This document shows, piece by piece, positions 47,320 through 59,500 of a stretch of DNA of 64,000 bases (position 1 is its first letter; the number at the start of each line of letters is the position of its first letter). The notes beneath the pieces were generated by a model that was not told the origin of the DNA, ran no database searches, and saw nothing but the letters and a program-made list of their open reading frames with translations. Position numbers and translations under genes: made by a program. The stretch is from Sistotremastrum niveocremeum HHB9708 (Eukaryota; Basidiomycota; Agaricomycetes; Sistotremastrales; Sistotremastraceae): positions 535,150 through 599,149 of the forward strand of contig KV419402.1 of assembly GCA_001630475.1 (NCBI GenBank), read 5' to 3'.

Positions 47320-48413
47320 TTATTGCGTTTGTGCACCATAGCCCCTTATCCCTTCCGCAAAGCTCCATTCAGTTTCACTGCTCTGCGCTTCATATATCTT
47401 GGGACCAGCTGCTGTGATCGTCCCAATCTGATATTTGTTCAAACTCCTGGCATCTCGGTAGAACAAGACTTTCATCGATGTCTTAATGATTTCTCGAGCT
47501 TCCTCTTCGGTGATGAGGTGTTCGCGTCCTTCGACAGCTTTTCGGAGGAGGGGTTGGGCGATCATGGACCCGTAGCCAGTTGCTAGCGTCGATGCCGAAT
47601 AGGTCGTGCCGAGAAGATCAACGTAACCGAGGAAACTACTCTTTGATAAGTGCTGGGATAAATGACGTAAAACAAAAGGTACGTGCCTTTTTCCATCTTT
47701 GAATCCGCCGACCAGAATCGAGTTCCACAATGGATTCATCTCAGAACGACGACCATACATTAACCGGCTTAGATATTCGTATATCTCCGGAGGACCGAGT
47801 TTGTGACCGTCATCTACTGAGAATTCTTCGATCCTGTGAAAACCTTCATTAGTGCGCGCGTCGCGAGGCGGGCGGAGGCAACTGACATAAGGCTGTCAAG
47901 AGTGTGTTGGATATGCTGGAAGTCGCTCATATCTCCTCCTGCACCCAAAATGGTATAGTCACCAACGACATGTAATCGTTGGATATCTTTGAATCTGGCC
48001 AGTGAACCATACGACGCTGCATATGACACGCTGAGCAAAGAGAAACGGTGGTCATATATGGGACAGAAGTGTAGAAACGAACCCAAATTATCGGCGGCCA
48101 TCATAATGCCATCCTTATACTTGATGGCTAGTACCGAAGTACCAGTAACGATCGGCTGCCTTCAAGGATACGTCACATCAGAATTCTGATTAGGACTAAG
48201 TTTATCATAGATGGATACGCACTGAGTTCTCTGAACGCCATCTGCGAAGCTGTCTTTTGGTCTCCAATCGGGACGTGGGTGTAAGGGATATGTGTTATAC
48301 GCGTCGATAGAATCATTGCGCTAGAGTCGGGCTCCAACGTCAGCTGCCACTCAAAGCCCACGGAAGTAAAGTCAGCTCACAGGCTTGCCCCAGTTCGTTG
48401 GGAAATGGTCCAT
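47320..48413 (-). CDS. PRE4: Proteasome subunit beta-7 (Pre4/PSMB4-like)
   Basis: ATG at 48413 starts MDHFPTNWGKP, typical of fungal Pre4. A second exon holds a propeptide region (about 48348-48222), followed by PIVTGTSVLAIKYKDGIMMA and ADNLG, SYGSLARFKDIQRLHVVGDY, TILGAGGDMSDFQHIQHTLD, and the long last exon LMYGRRSEMNPLWNSILVGG, VDLLGTTYSASTLATGYGSM, AREIIKTSMKVLFYRDARSL, NKYQIGTITAAG to the stop at 47320. Known: beta-7 is one of the non-catalytic beta subunits of the 20S core; its C-terminal extension clamps the opposite half. The TGTSV start after the propeptide and missing catalytic Lys pattern agree with an inactive subunit. About 255 aa, five to six introns. Essential housekeeping gene; intact. 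Confidence 0.92.
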
Positions 48414-49061
48414 TGCTTTTTATTGGACTAACGTATGTATGAGGTTGGCTGGTTGGTTGGATGAAGACGCGCAAGCTACGCGTACGGGTGTGTCGGAACC
48501 GGATGCTCTTCCGGTGTTTGTATCTGTTGCGGCGGAACCTTGTCGAGAGCCCGCTCGGTGCGCGGGCACTTGAGACAGGTCTCGGATTCTTATCTTGGAC
48601 AATTAGATTTTGTAAGTCAAAGGTGTCCCAGAACATCTCCACTAAGTTTCAGAATAGGAGTGGAAAGCTTGGAGCACAGTGTCATGATCATCCCCCATAG
48701 TGAACCTATTCTTGATATTTATCTCCTATTTAACTATCTCCTATGCGTGAAAGTCGTTGAAGAGCCTTCATATGTTCGCAAGAAAGCCCTGTTTTGCATT
48801 TGCACAAGGAAGAATATGAGCGGGTCAATCGAAGCCAAGAACAAGCGGAAGTTTTGGGCATGCTTCCGATCAGACACGTCCAGCCGAGACATCCGCCTCG
48901 CCCATCTCGACCTCCTTTTATTCGCGCGTCCTGCCCCTTTTTCCTTCTCCTCCTCTCTTTTAGTTCCCCTCTGCTTTTGTATGCTCAATTTCCGTCGCTA
49001 CTTACTCCGTGCAACGCCCCGGTCTCACTCCTTAACGAAAAGTCATACCCCCACTAGAGCC

Positions 49062-50463
49062 ATGGCCATTGGTCGCCCATACGCGCGATGGATAGGTCTT
49101 TGTATCCTCCTCATCCTCATCTTCATCACACTCCCCTTATTCGGCAATCATCCCGAAGGTGAAGATTATCTCAATGATCCTTCAGGCAATCAACGAGAAC
49201 CATTCACCTCCCGTATCAATGGTCTCAATCGACATAAAACCCGTCCACAGCATCAACAGCTATCAGACGCCGACAACTGGAGAAAAAAGCTCGCGACCAT
49301 TCGACCCGTAGACTCAAAACCCCATTCCAAAACTCTCGGCATTGCAGATGCCCTCTATGTTGTATCCCTTCCTCGTCGAACGGATCGTCGAGCCTCCATG
49401 GACTCCATCGCCAAAGCTCTCGATCTCGACTTCAAATACATCGACGCGACGGATTTTGGCGAAGAAGGTCCAGGAAAGGGGAAGGAGCTCATCGAAAAAC
49501 TCATGGATCGCATGGAGTGGCAACGCCACAATCGTATAGACGAGCGAGAGGCTCTTCCCGAGGACTGGCCAATTCCGTTCAACGACACCAACGGTGGATT
49601 CATCGAGCGCGCTTTCCCATTCCAGTGGAGTCCTGACGCGGTGGATAATCATCAGCATCCTTTAGCGAAGAAAATCGAGATGAGTGGTGCGGATAGATGG
49701 GATTTGGATCCGGAATGGGAGAAGGCGAATCCGATGGAACGGCTGTCGGCGAAGGAGAGAGCTGAGCTGAGGTGCTCGAGTTTGACGAACAAGTTGAACT
49801 ATCGCGGCGCAAAGTTGACCAAGGCCATGGTCTCCTGTTGGCATTCACATATGAATGCGTTCAGGCAGATCATGAAAGACCGTGAGTGCTTTCATCTTCG
49901 TCTCGACCCACTCTAACTTTCAAATTTAGAACCCCCGGTTTCGATCATATTCGAGGACGATATTGACATGGAATGGGACATAGAACAAAGACTGAATATG
50001 ATGTGGCCGCACCTCCCTACAGACTGGGATATTGTATACCTGGGTATGTCCAGCTTCTCGCACCGATTATGATTCTTCTAATCCTCGTCTCTCAGGTCAC
50101 TGTTTCTCCAAAGAATACGCCGGACCATTCATCCCTGGCGCTCCTACTCTCCGCAAGTCCACCAATGCCCTCTGCACGCACGCCTACGCCATGTCCCTCG
50201 CTGGCGCAACTCGAATCTACCGCCACCTCCGTTCATCAGACTACGCCTACACTCGTCCAGTCGACCATGCCATCCGGGAGCTCTCGCTGATGGGGAAGAT
50301 TCAGAGTTGGAGTGTCTACCCACCAATCGTCATTCAGACCAAGAACGATAAGAGTGACATCGTCGGGACCATGGACATTGGCTGGAGGATATACGAAGAT
50401 CTCGCCGACTCGACCTTGGAGAGAATCGAGCTGGCCGAGAAGGAGATAGAGAGGGGCGAGTGA
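49062..50463 (+). CDS. GT25-like glycosyltransferase, copy C
   Basis: ATG at 49062 (an in-frame ATG lies upstream near 48981). Membrane anchor WIGLCILLILIFITLPLFG, TLGIADALYVVSLPRRTDRR, LDFKYIDATDFGEEGPGKGK, MEWQRHNRIDEREALPED, ERAFPFQWSPDAV, KLTKAMVSCWHSHMNAFRQI; intron at about 49881; exon 2 PPVSIIFEDDIDMEWDIEQR, PTDWDIVYLG; intron about 50043-50096; exon 3 HCFSKEYAGPFIPGA, THAYAMSLAGATRIYRHLRS, SDYAYTRPVDHAIRELSLMG, ending at 50463. All GT25 motifs (LPRRTDRR, EDDID) are intact, and the exon plan equals copy B. It is on the opposite strand from A and B and lies next to the proteasome gene. Type II topology suggests the Golgi; donor and acceptor are unknown. Confidence 0.82.
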
Positions 50464-51169
50464 AAGATGTAATGCAATGTTGAGGGTTCACGAGGACTTA
50501 TGATCTAATTTCTGGGCTCGAGGGTAGATATATGGATGACTCCAAGCTTTTCAGGGCTTACGATATATATGATTTGTAATACAGCTATCTAGTCTCAAGC
50601 CAGCTTGTCGGGTGTGATCGAAAAAAGCTCGAAGATAGCCGGCAAGCACCAGGTGGCGCCCCGAATGGGTAGCTCCGTTTTCTCGATGACTCGAGGATGT
50701 CCAGCAAAGTAGATGTTCTACAAAGGCTCTCGCACGAAAGACGAAGGGCACAACGAACGTGCCAAGAAAGGTTCGCCTAAACTGTAGCGCTATCTTCGAG
50801 GGTTGGATCAAGACCTCGGCATTGGAAACACAAGCCGGAGTTTCAAAAGCGTCGGGTTCGATTAACCGAGGAAATCCCGAGACTCCCGACTGCCGGTTTA
50901 GAACACTAGACCGATCAAAACGCGATTTCCGTGAGGCACAAGAGACATTACTTTATTTCGTATTCAGCGTGTAATTCGTTCTAGAATCATGAGTTCTCAC
51001 CGCAGATGAGCTGTGAATGTATTGACTGCGTCAGGAATGCCGAACCCGGTTTATTGGTACCCGCTCGGCAAAGTCGGCATTCGGTGCGGTAAGGTTCCTG
51101 GGAAATAATGATCCGATCTCCGACTTCCGATGAACTTTTCGTCTTACCGATATTTGGCTCGATGCTTGG
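50464..51169. other. Intergenic stretch
   Basis: About 0.7 kb between GT25 copy C and the next plus-strand gene. Short ORFs only. AT-rich repeats such as gatatatatgatt near 50560 may include the 3' end signal of copy C. Nothing else recognised. Confidence 0.4.
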
Positions 51170-52592
51170 ATGAGCAGTCCTTTCATTAGGAGAGCCAGCA
51201 ATCAATCCCTCCATGCTGCGAGTCGAGCAGAGCGCGTAAACGGACCGCTGAATGCGAAGGATGCCGCTCCTGCGCCCCCCAAGGCTCCTTCAAAGGAGCA
51301 GGAGGCTCGTGTAGAGAAGTCGAGAATGGAGAAGGCAGAACGGCAGGAAAGGATGGATATAACTATGGTTCTTACTCCCGTGAAAGAGTTTGTTTTTTGC
51401 CTTGACTGTCGCCTTCATTTTAATCCAAATGGATTGTAGACACGTGGGGGGTTTCACGCGTCCGAAGGATTTGCGAGCTCTCTATCATTTCCCTGGCGGC
51501 CCTGCAACTGATCCTCGTAAAAAGCATTCCTCTCCCATGGATGAGGCTTATACGTCACATACCGTCTTTCTTCTCGAAAGTCGATATCTCGTCCGGAGAC
51601 CCATCGGAATCACAGACGAATACAAATATTACACTGGCATCTGTCAATCCAAAAACTTCCTCGCTGTCGTGAAACAGTTCAATTCAGAACTCTCTCCTGG
51701 TGAAGCTAAAGAAGCTATGGATAACGCGTATTGGCCCTGGACCAATTATACCATCACTTCTTTAAGAAAGACAAAATGGTGGACAGATCCCGATGACCGA
51801 GAAAGCGCGATGAAGGAGTTACGGGGGGTGTCCGACAACCAAAGCACGACCGTGCTGAACGAGCAACGGAAAAGCGGAATTCAGGCCGGCTCAGAGCCCA
51901 TCGCCAATGTTGAACTTTCCGACGAAGAGGACGAAGTCGAGATGGACGTGGACTCTTCTGAGGCTCAAGTCCCGCAAACTTCAAGCGCCCCCTATACTCC
52001 TCACGCCAAGAACTCTGTCGAAACTTTGAGGCTCCATCGAGCGCGCTACCTAGCGACTCTGGATTCCGAGCCGTTTTGGCGTCCTCTTCTCTCCGTCTCA
52101 TTCCCAACCAGACCCCTCGCAACATCCGTCGTGCGTCTCGCCAAAGCACTTCCCCATGGTCTTGCGTACTATGCCTCAATACCCTCCGATGAAAGAAAAT
52201 CAGTGCTTTCGTTTTCATCACGAGTACGAAACCTCCGCATGAACAGATTTAGGGATCTGATCAAGGAAGTCGTGATCAGACTGGCCGGTTATAGAGGAGG
52301 CTTCCCTGGGTTGAGGTACTCGAGCGCGGACCGAGGGATGACCATCAACGGAGAGAGGCTGGCGGAGCCGTTGACCGTTGACGAAAGGAAGGTCAGCGTT
52401 GGCTTAGCAGAGTGGTATTGGAGAGGTGCCGAAGAGAGGGATATATATCAAGATATGTTGGGTGATTTTGAAGGCTTTGAGGTATTCGGGATCGATGATT
52501 GGGGGAGGAGATTAGATGCTGCTGGTAAGGTTGAGGAGGGTCAAGAGGTCCAGGCAAGTAATCGCAGGATCTTTGAGGAGGGAGAGGAATGA
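51170..52592 (+). CDS. Conserved-looking hypothetical protein
   Basis: ATG at 51170 (MSSPFIRRASNQSLHA). Exon 1 is rich in Ala/Lys/Glu (KAPSKEQEARVEKSRMEKAE). A phase-2 intron from GTTTGT (about 51389) to TTGTAG (51440) joins MVLTPVKE to HVGGFTRPKDLRALYHFPGG. The second exon runs to 52592 without stops: SHTVFLLESRYLVRRPIGIT, YYTGICQSKNFLAVVKQFNS, WPWTNYTITSLRKTKWWTD, an acidic linker (ELSDEEDEVEMDVDSSE), then FWRPLLSVSFPTRPLATSVV, a basic helical part, and WGRRLDAAGKVEEG near the end. About 470 aa. No signal peptide or membrane helix. I do not recognise the family. Long open frame, a clean splice and biased composition support a real gene; the middle acidic linker suggests two folded parts. 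Confidence 0.65.
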
Positions 52593-52768
52593 TGAAAACG
52601 ACGTCAACGAGGACTAGTCGCTCTAGTTTTTTCCGCAAGGGCTTGTCGACCCTCAAGACTAATACTCGTTTTGTATATCATGTATTACTAGCATGATCAC
52701 GGTACCCCCGATCTGCCAACGGTAGATGTTACAAACTTAATGCCAGTTGGGACCGATCCGCATTCTCC

Positions 52769-52870
52769 TACCCAGAGGCTCCTGCTACTTGTCTCCGGTA
52801 AGTCCGTATGTAGGACGCGACTGCGAAGCAGGAGCCTCTGGAACATGATGGTCTCCGATTCCGATCCGAG
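52769..52870 (+). repeat. Left arm of a perfect 102-bp inverted repeat
   Basis: Exact reverse complement of 53228-53329, with 357 bases between the arms. The arm has its own inner inverted pair (CCAGAGGCTCCTGC and GCAGGAGCCTCTGG, 52771-52841) and ends with GGTCTCCGATTCCGATCCGA. Confidence 0.93.
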
Positions 52871-53227
52871 CGCGCGGCATTTTCCGATTTTGTCACTCTC
52901 GAGAATGGTTTTTGAATACACGTTTGGGGAGATGTTTCAATATTACAAAGGTCGGTATACGGAGAGAAGGGAAGTAGATGAAATATATTCAGGTTGAAAA
53001 ACGTGGTTTTAAGTGCTATTGACTTCCAAGGCTCTCAAATAATGCCTGAGTGCTCTTGTCATGAATTTAAGGACGGTTGCTGATAGGAATATCACCCAAA
53101 GTCGTCAAAAATCTCATAATAGGATAATAAACTGTATAAGCACCTCCGTTCTCTTTCTCGTACTTTGAGCCAGTTGTCTTTGTTAAAATCGGACTCACAA
53201 AGAAAGTGTTACTGGTGTGACCAGGGT

Positions 53228-53329
53228 CTCGGATCGGAATCGGAGACCATCATGTTCCAGAGGCTCCTGCTTCGCAGTCGCGTCCTACATACGGACTTAC
53301 CGGAGACAAGTAGCAGGAGCCTCTGGGTA
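53228..53329 (-). repeat. Right arm of a perfect 102-bp inverted repeat
   Basis: Matches the left arm at all 102 positions in inverted orientation. Directly followed by the GATATC-rich stretch. Transcribed together the arms would form a long hairpin with a 357-nt loop. Confidence 0.93.
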
Positions 53330-53357
53330 CACCACCGTTCCTGCCGGACATCGGATT

Positions 53358-53534
53358 GATATCCCGCGCGCGACTCTCCGAGCATTCCGCTCCGGATACC
53401 GCCTGATATCAGGCCGAGACCTTTTGATGCCAGATCATAAAATCAGGCGATATCGTTTTGAGGCGATATCACACGAGACCCTCGGCCTGGTCTCCTCTGA
53501 TATCAGCTCTCAGCTGAGAGTCCTCCCGGATATC
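53358..53534. repeat. GATATC-rich palindromic stretch
   Basis: Six GATATC sites in 177 bases (53358, 53405, 53449, 53465, 53499, 53529). Includes perfect palindromes GCCTGATATCAGGC (53401-53414) and CTCTCAGCTGAGAG (53507-53520), and an inverted pair AGGCCGAG / CTCGGCCT (about 53411 and 53481). No gene was recognised. Confidence 0.8.
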
Positions 53535-53660
53535 GCTCAGTATCCTCATGAGATGCCTTTAGATCACAGGATTTTCATTTTTATTTATTTATTCCAGAAT
53601 GGACCGCGCGCGAAATAAATAATAAATAGGCAATTGTATTCAGGTTTGCTATACGAAAGT

Positions 53661-54181
53661 CTACAATACAATAGTTGGCGCAGATACAAGACCTCCTCTG
53701 CTGTATAACTCTACCCTTATCTCATTGTCTTCACCAGAACTGCTCTCACGCGACATCACTCTCAGTCTCTCACTCAAATCGACTCGACATGGGCATCCGC
53801 GAGGTGAAACCGAGTCTCTGCTGTGAGTTTGGGTAAGTGTTGGGATAAGTCATTGAAGATATCAAGTTGCGCACCTGATGTCAGCCCATGCTAGCCAATG
53901 TTCAAGAAAAGGAAGCTGTAAGGTGGCTGTCAGTGAGCCTTCGCCGGGGTGGAAGCCAGAGAGACGTTACCTTTGGTGGCTCGCCAGACGAGCAGGTTAA
54001 TTGTTGTCAACGGGATATAGTCAAAAACGGATCTCATTAGGAGCCAAAACAGAGAGCGCACCAAGAGAAGCAATAGAAGACGTCTTGTCGATCTTGCGGA
54101 GGGAAGAACGGGCACAAAGGTGAAGTCGTCGTTGAAGTGATGATGGAGAGTGTTCAGGCGGAGTTGGAAATTGCGGAACAA
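53661..54181 (-). CDS. Small hypothetical protein
   Basis: ATG at 54181 gives MFRNFQLRLNTLHHHFNDDF, then a basic-hydrophobic stretch (STRRLLLLLLVRSLFWLLMR) and TTINLLVWRATK. A 55-nt intron joins to LPFLEHWLAWADIR, and a second intron ending CAG leads to an exon staying open to a stop at 53661. About 135 aa in this model. The hydrophobic part may be a membrane segment. Both introns have proper borders, but I do not recognise the family. It may be a small mitochondrial or membrane protein. Confidence 0.4.
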
Positions 54182-54432
54182 GACGTGCGCGCAAAGTTCA
54201 ACATCACGTGATGTTTAGGGCAGGCTTGGATGACTTCCCGCACCGCTGCGTACTTGCCGGTGAGCTGTTCCGCACGACGAACAGGCCCAAATTGAGGGCG
54301 GGTCGAAAAAATCACACTGAGGGAGACCCAAGTAAGCTAATTCATTGAGTTTATTAAGTCATGGTACATCAGCTATGTTATGGTAGTGGTAAGCAAGGAC
54401 TAGCTATTGATATGTATCTGGCGAGATTGGGA

Positions 54433-54542
54433 GATATCACAGGGATATCGAGGGATATCCACGGGCATCTCGAAAGGTATCCCGAGTGCCGAGATCCGGC
54501 TGGTATCATTTTGGTCTCAGCCGATATGCGAAATTCGATATC
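54433..54542. repeat. Second GATATC-rich cluster
   Basis: Four GATATC sites in 110 bases (54433, 54444, 54454, 54537) with related GGTATC, GATCC and GATATG variants between. Similar in style to the stretch at 53358-53534, about 1 kb away. Confidence 0.7.
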
Positions 54543-54771
54543 GTGGGAGGATTCGGCTCTGATATTTCTGGGCCCTCGGGCGGGATTGGTGGTGTAGGAG
54601 AATGACCGATCCGAGCGATGCAGCAAGTAGAGTAACAGAACGTTCGATAACATTCAACTAAAGGATATCCGAAATAGAAAGCTAAAACTAAGAGGTATTT
54701 TGATGGATATAGTCCGTCTCCATCCGCGCATCCATCGACATGGTGGTGAAATAATGAACGTGCCCAACTGA

Positions 54772-56196
54772 TTACCTACGCTGGGTACCTCTTCCATAGC
54801 CAACCTGCAGATTATCCAACTCTGCCTCCAAAGATTTGATCGCACCATGCGCCGACTCGAGATCCTTGTTGAGACGATCACGCTCAGCGATGAGATGCTG
54901 TTCCCACTGTCTAAACCTCGCCTCCTCAGCCTTGACTTGTTCAGTGAATCTTTTGCGGAGAGCTTCTTCCTCTTCCTTGAAGCGAGGATTATCGACTTTG
55001 CCAGGGCGGGGTTCACCGAATTTGCGCGTCTCCATCTGTTGTTGGCGGTAGTTCTCGTAGTGCTGATCTTCCGTAGTGGAGATGAGATCGAGCATGTGTG
55101 TTCGGATGAGGAGAGAGCGGAGTTTGCGGAAATCGCAGTGGTTCTCGTTCTCAACTGTAGACTTCTGTCAGAAACAGGCCATGAGGAAAGGAGATTTGGG
55201 CGTACCTTCAGCCACACCCCAGAGATATTCACGGCCTTTGACGACTCTTCCATCAGCAGTCTGTACATCCTTGGTAGAACCAATGATAGAGAAAGGAATA
55301 GCTTCAGCGAGCAGACGAGCATGATCGGCGGCAGGTTCGTCGTCTGACTCAATGGGTGGCTGATAGATTCGGATGCCCTGAGCAGCAATGACTTGGCGAA
55401 TGCGGGTTTTGAAGGTCGCGAGGTCAGTTTGAGTAAGGGTGTCTGCTTTCGCAATGACCGGGATCAAATTAACGCGCGTGCCGAGACGCTTCATGATTTC
55501 AATATCGAGGGGCTTAAGCCTGTAGAAATAAAGGGTGAGTTTCAAAGCCAGACTGTGCAGATCAGAGGACGTACGTGTGTCCTGTTGGACGGATGAAGTA
55601 CAAGCAGGCGTGAACTCTCAGGTCAGATTTCTCGCTTCTCTGAGGCTGCTGCTCTTGTCTCATATATGCTTCGTGCTGGTCATCGACGAATTCGATGATA
55701 GGAAGCCAAGAGTCGCGGTTGTTCACGTAGTCTCCAAAGCCTGGGGTATCGATGACGGTCAATTTGACTTTGAACGATTTTTCTTCGAGCTCAGCCTTGA
55801 TGATTTCGACCTAACGACGAGGTAACATGGTCTCAAGATTGAATCCTAGGGCATGGATGCCGATTTGAGCGTACCTCAGTAAGCTTGTCAAGCTGCTTCA
55901 TGTGACGACGAGAGTAGTTTTTGGGAGGAGAGAGCTCGGTGGCGAATAGCGTGTTAATCAACGTTGTCTTCCCCAATCCACTCTCCCCTATTGACACAAT
56001 CAGTTACCCTTCTATGGAAGAGTAAAACGCGAGAATTCTCACCAACAACCATAACAGTAAAATGTGCGCCAGACTTGGCCACAATTTTATGTTTCTGAGC
56101 AAACAATCAATAGACGTACAATGGGAAGTGTAGAAAAGAGCCTACTTGGTTGGGGAGATTGGCAATACCGATGCCAGATGATGAAACGGTCGACAT
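54772..56196 (-). CDS. Septin, Cdc12-like
   Basis: ATG at 56196 starts [17 protein letters not shown]. Further exons: [20 protein letters not shown] and [10 protein letters not shown] (G1 P-loop GESGLGKT), [39 protein letters not shown] (G3 DTPG), [40 protein letters not shown] (G4 AKAD), [14 protein letters not shown], the septin-unique element [20 protein letters not shown], then [20 protein letters not shown], and a long coiled coil rich in E/R/L to the stop at 54772. About 395 aa. Known: septins form hetero-octameric rods that polymerise at septa, bud or branch sites and under the hymenial cell cortex. Text resembles Cdc12 more than Cdc3, Cdc10 or Cdc11, mainly through the start and the coiled coil; this subgroup call is less sure than the family. 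The gene looks intact with six or seven short introns. Confidence 0.9.
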
Positions 56197-56572
56197 GATG
56201 CTCAGTTGGAAAGAATCAAGGAAAGCCGCGGTAGCGGTTTGAAGTCGTTTGTTCAGACTCCGACAACGTCGTCAAGTGTCTGCCGCTGCTAGCACTGCGT
56301 AGAAATATATTCGCTTTCAATAGAAGGCTGAAGATCTGATATTTTCCAATGATTTTTGTAACATTTCGATATATTTTTCTGAGTTCAGCATTGATCGATA
56401 AATTGAGGCCACTTTGAAGCCACCTATCGGAGTTTCAACTCCCTACAGTGGGGAATGGCCCCTAGCTTCTTCGAATTCTCGTTGGCCTAAGCCCGCCATT
56501 CTTTCCATCTGAAAACGTGTTGATATTGTCTGTATCCTGCAAAATTTGGTTTGCGAAGTGTCCCCAGGAGAA

Positions 56573-59500
56573 ATGGGCTCTCAATCCATGCTGGTTGCCT
56601 TGTCGTCGGCGCGCGAAGACCTGGTTCGAGAGCGGCATGACCAGTTGCAGTCAGTCTGCATTCCACCCCACCACCTACCGACGTTTACATTACTCTCAAC
56701 AGGGAAATAGCGCGCGTTCGAGAGACCCTACTCAAAGAATTCTATATATTCGTCAAACATAGGGAAGACCTGGGCCATCTAATTGAAGTCGACGAAGCTG
56801 AAGGCGTTGATAAATTCTTGGATAGATATCGATTGTGAGTTCACTTCGGGTAATATTGGCCTATACTCATGCTGGCATTTCAGACCCAGTACTCTTGAAT
56901 CGTTCCAACTGAACGATGTTCCTCCCATTCTGCCACCCCCTCCGCCACACCCACCCGAAAGACAATACGTGCTTCCCAATAACGCCCCAGAAAATGTCCC
57001 TCCTCCATCACCTCCACCTCCACCCCTTCCCTACGATGTTCCTGAAGCTTTACCCGCATTCATGAATCGCAAGTCCAACCCGAGCAAAGCCAACCGGAAA
57101 CGAAAGGACCCCATTCCTCGGGACACTTTCGTACCAATGGAAGCTGCGCGTTGGGCAGCAGTAATACGGGCCAACCCAGTCCATACCCATGTTCGTAAAG
57201 CTACGAAATGCTTGACGACGAATGAGTGGAATATTGCCATACGAGAATTACGACTTCTTCGAGCCATCGAAGCTATCGATAGGCTGAAAGCAGACGGTCG
57301 ATGGAGTTTCAGGCAACCGAAGAAGCAGAAGGGCCCCATTCTTCCCAAGACTCACCAGGATTATCTTTTGGACGAGATGCAGTGGATGCAGATCGACTTC
57401 CGCGAAGAAAGGAAATGGAAACTTGCTGTGGCACATGAACTCGCTTTGGCAGCGAAGGATTGGCACGAAGCAGACGAAGAGGGAAAACGCGAGCTTTGTG
57501 TAGGATGGAAGCAACCGGACATCAATGAGATGGATGAAGACGCCGAAGATGCCATGGAAGTCGTCCGAGAGGTGGGTGTTCCGGACAGAAGTGAAGATGA
57601 GGATGAGGATCCGGAAGAGGAGGCTGCAGATGAGACGTTTGGAGGGATGAAAGAGGAAGATATCGAGGTACAGATTGGTCAAAATCTACTGCAGAAGGGC
57701 CATGCTCTCTCACAGGAGCCTACCCTTGCAGAAGCTCTAGAAGACGGCGCAACTATCGCAGCATCAGCCCAAGATCAGCCTCCCCCACCTCTTCCTCTTC
57801 CTGCGCGGACTCCCGGTCCAGACTTAGTACCGACTTCGACAACCGAGACCGGAGAGTCTGCCGATGCAATGGTCGTGGATGCGCCTGCTACCGTCACGGT
57901 AGTGGAAGAAGTTTCAGGAGAGCAGCCCCCCTCATCATCTGCTCCTACCGCCATGGACGTCGATGTCAAGACCGAAGACGTCGAGAAACCAAGCGACGCT
58001 CTCGGTCTCAAAGACTCCTCCTCCGATCCTATACTACCTCAGCCACCTTCTTCGCCTATGCTCAAAGCTAAGCGCGCCCCAATCCTCTCTCTTCCTCCTT
58101 CCGCGACATCCCTCCCCAGTCCCTTCGACGATATGACATCGTTATCAGACACATTGACCACGCTCTTCCCGGATTACACTCTCTACACTCCTCTCCCCGA
58201 TCCACTTCCCGACCCTGCATTGTTATATGCAAAGAAGGAGAAAGGTGCTGCGCAGCCTTTGCATACGGGGCGACGCATCGACGAGACGTTGCAATCGCGC
58301 GTTTATGGAGTGAGCCACTTCATGGAGAAGAAGCCTGTACTCGTTAGCGCATTAGCGCCAAGCAAGAACTGGCGAAACGGGACGTGGACTGGACTGGATG
58401 AGACCGTGGTACTTCCCGATGAGGGTGCTTCCAAGGACAGGGAAACAGCCAGTATGTTATGCATTACTCCTTTTATCTTCAACGAACTAACCATGGGCTT
58501 CGTGAAGGCTTGTTCGTTAGCCCTTCCGCGCCAGCACGTAAACTTACTGCTATGGGTTTCAATTACCCTCATCCATCACTCCCTCGTCCTCACGCTCGAG
58601 TGAAACATTCTCCCAGCCCTTGGTCACCCGCCGAAGACGAACTTCTCAAATTCATCGTCGAGAGATATGCCTACAACTGGAGCCTCATCGCAGACGCTTA
58701 CAACTCCGATCGAAGGATACGTATGCAAAGCGAATCACGCACACCATGGGAATGTCAAGAGCGGTGGATATCTCAATTCGCAAGTGACATACCCCCAGGC
58801 CGAAAAGGAAGCGTAGGCGTTGCTGGAGTTGGGGAAGAAACGAGTGGGAGCAACGTTGCAGAAGAAAGTCTCACGCCGAGACCAGATCGAGCACAGGAGA
58901 AAGAGCCGACTGGCATGGCGACGAGAGGTTTGAAGAGACGTGCTGCCAGTATGAATATGCCACCTCCGAACACGATTCCCAATTCTGGTCCTGCGAACGA
59001 GAGCCGAAAGAGAAAGAGGCATACGTACGTCATCGAGGCAATCCGTAAGACAGTGAAGAAAAGGGAAGCGCATCAGAAAGCTAGTGGTAAGAATGCCGTC
59101 CTTCCACGCCAGATCAATGCCTCATTTTCGTTACAGCACAAAAACGCTCCCAAGCTAGCGCTACCCCGCATGAAACTCACAACATTGTCTCCAAAGTCAA
59201 GTTAACTCCAGCGGAACTGAGTCGTCTCAAGCAAGAGCAGGATGCGGAGATAGCAAAGAGAAGAGCGGAGCTGGTCAGACAGCAGCATGCGCAGAGATTC
59301 ATGGTGCGTTATACATTGCAATTGTAGACGCGTCTAATCATCCATTCTTTCAGGTTCAAAACCCCCTGATGCGAGGCAACATGCCAATGGGAGGCGGTCT
59401 CCCCCCTCCTGGACCTGGAGGAATCCGTCCTGGGCCAGGCAACATCTCACAACAACAGCGTATGCCTCCGAATATTGCCCGACCCGCCGTCGTAGATCCC

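Noticed and set aside
50840-50900. Possible tRNA fragment (GGTTCGATT) on the plus strand
   Set aside because: No cloverleaf could be drawn; T-stem bases do not pair.
52697-53359. Two ORFs on opposite strands with the same QRLLLRSRVLHTDL text
   Set aside because: They are the two arms of the perfect inverted repeat, so the shared text is not evidence of a gene.
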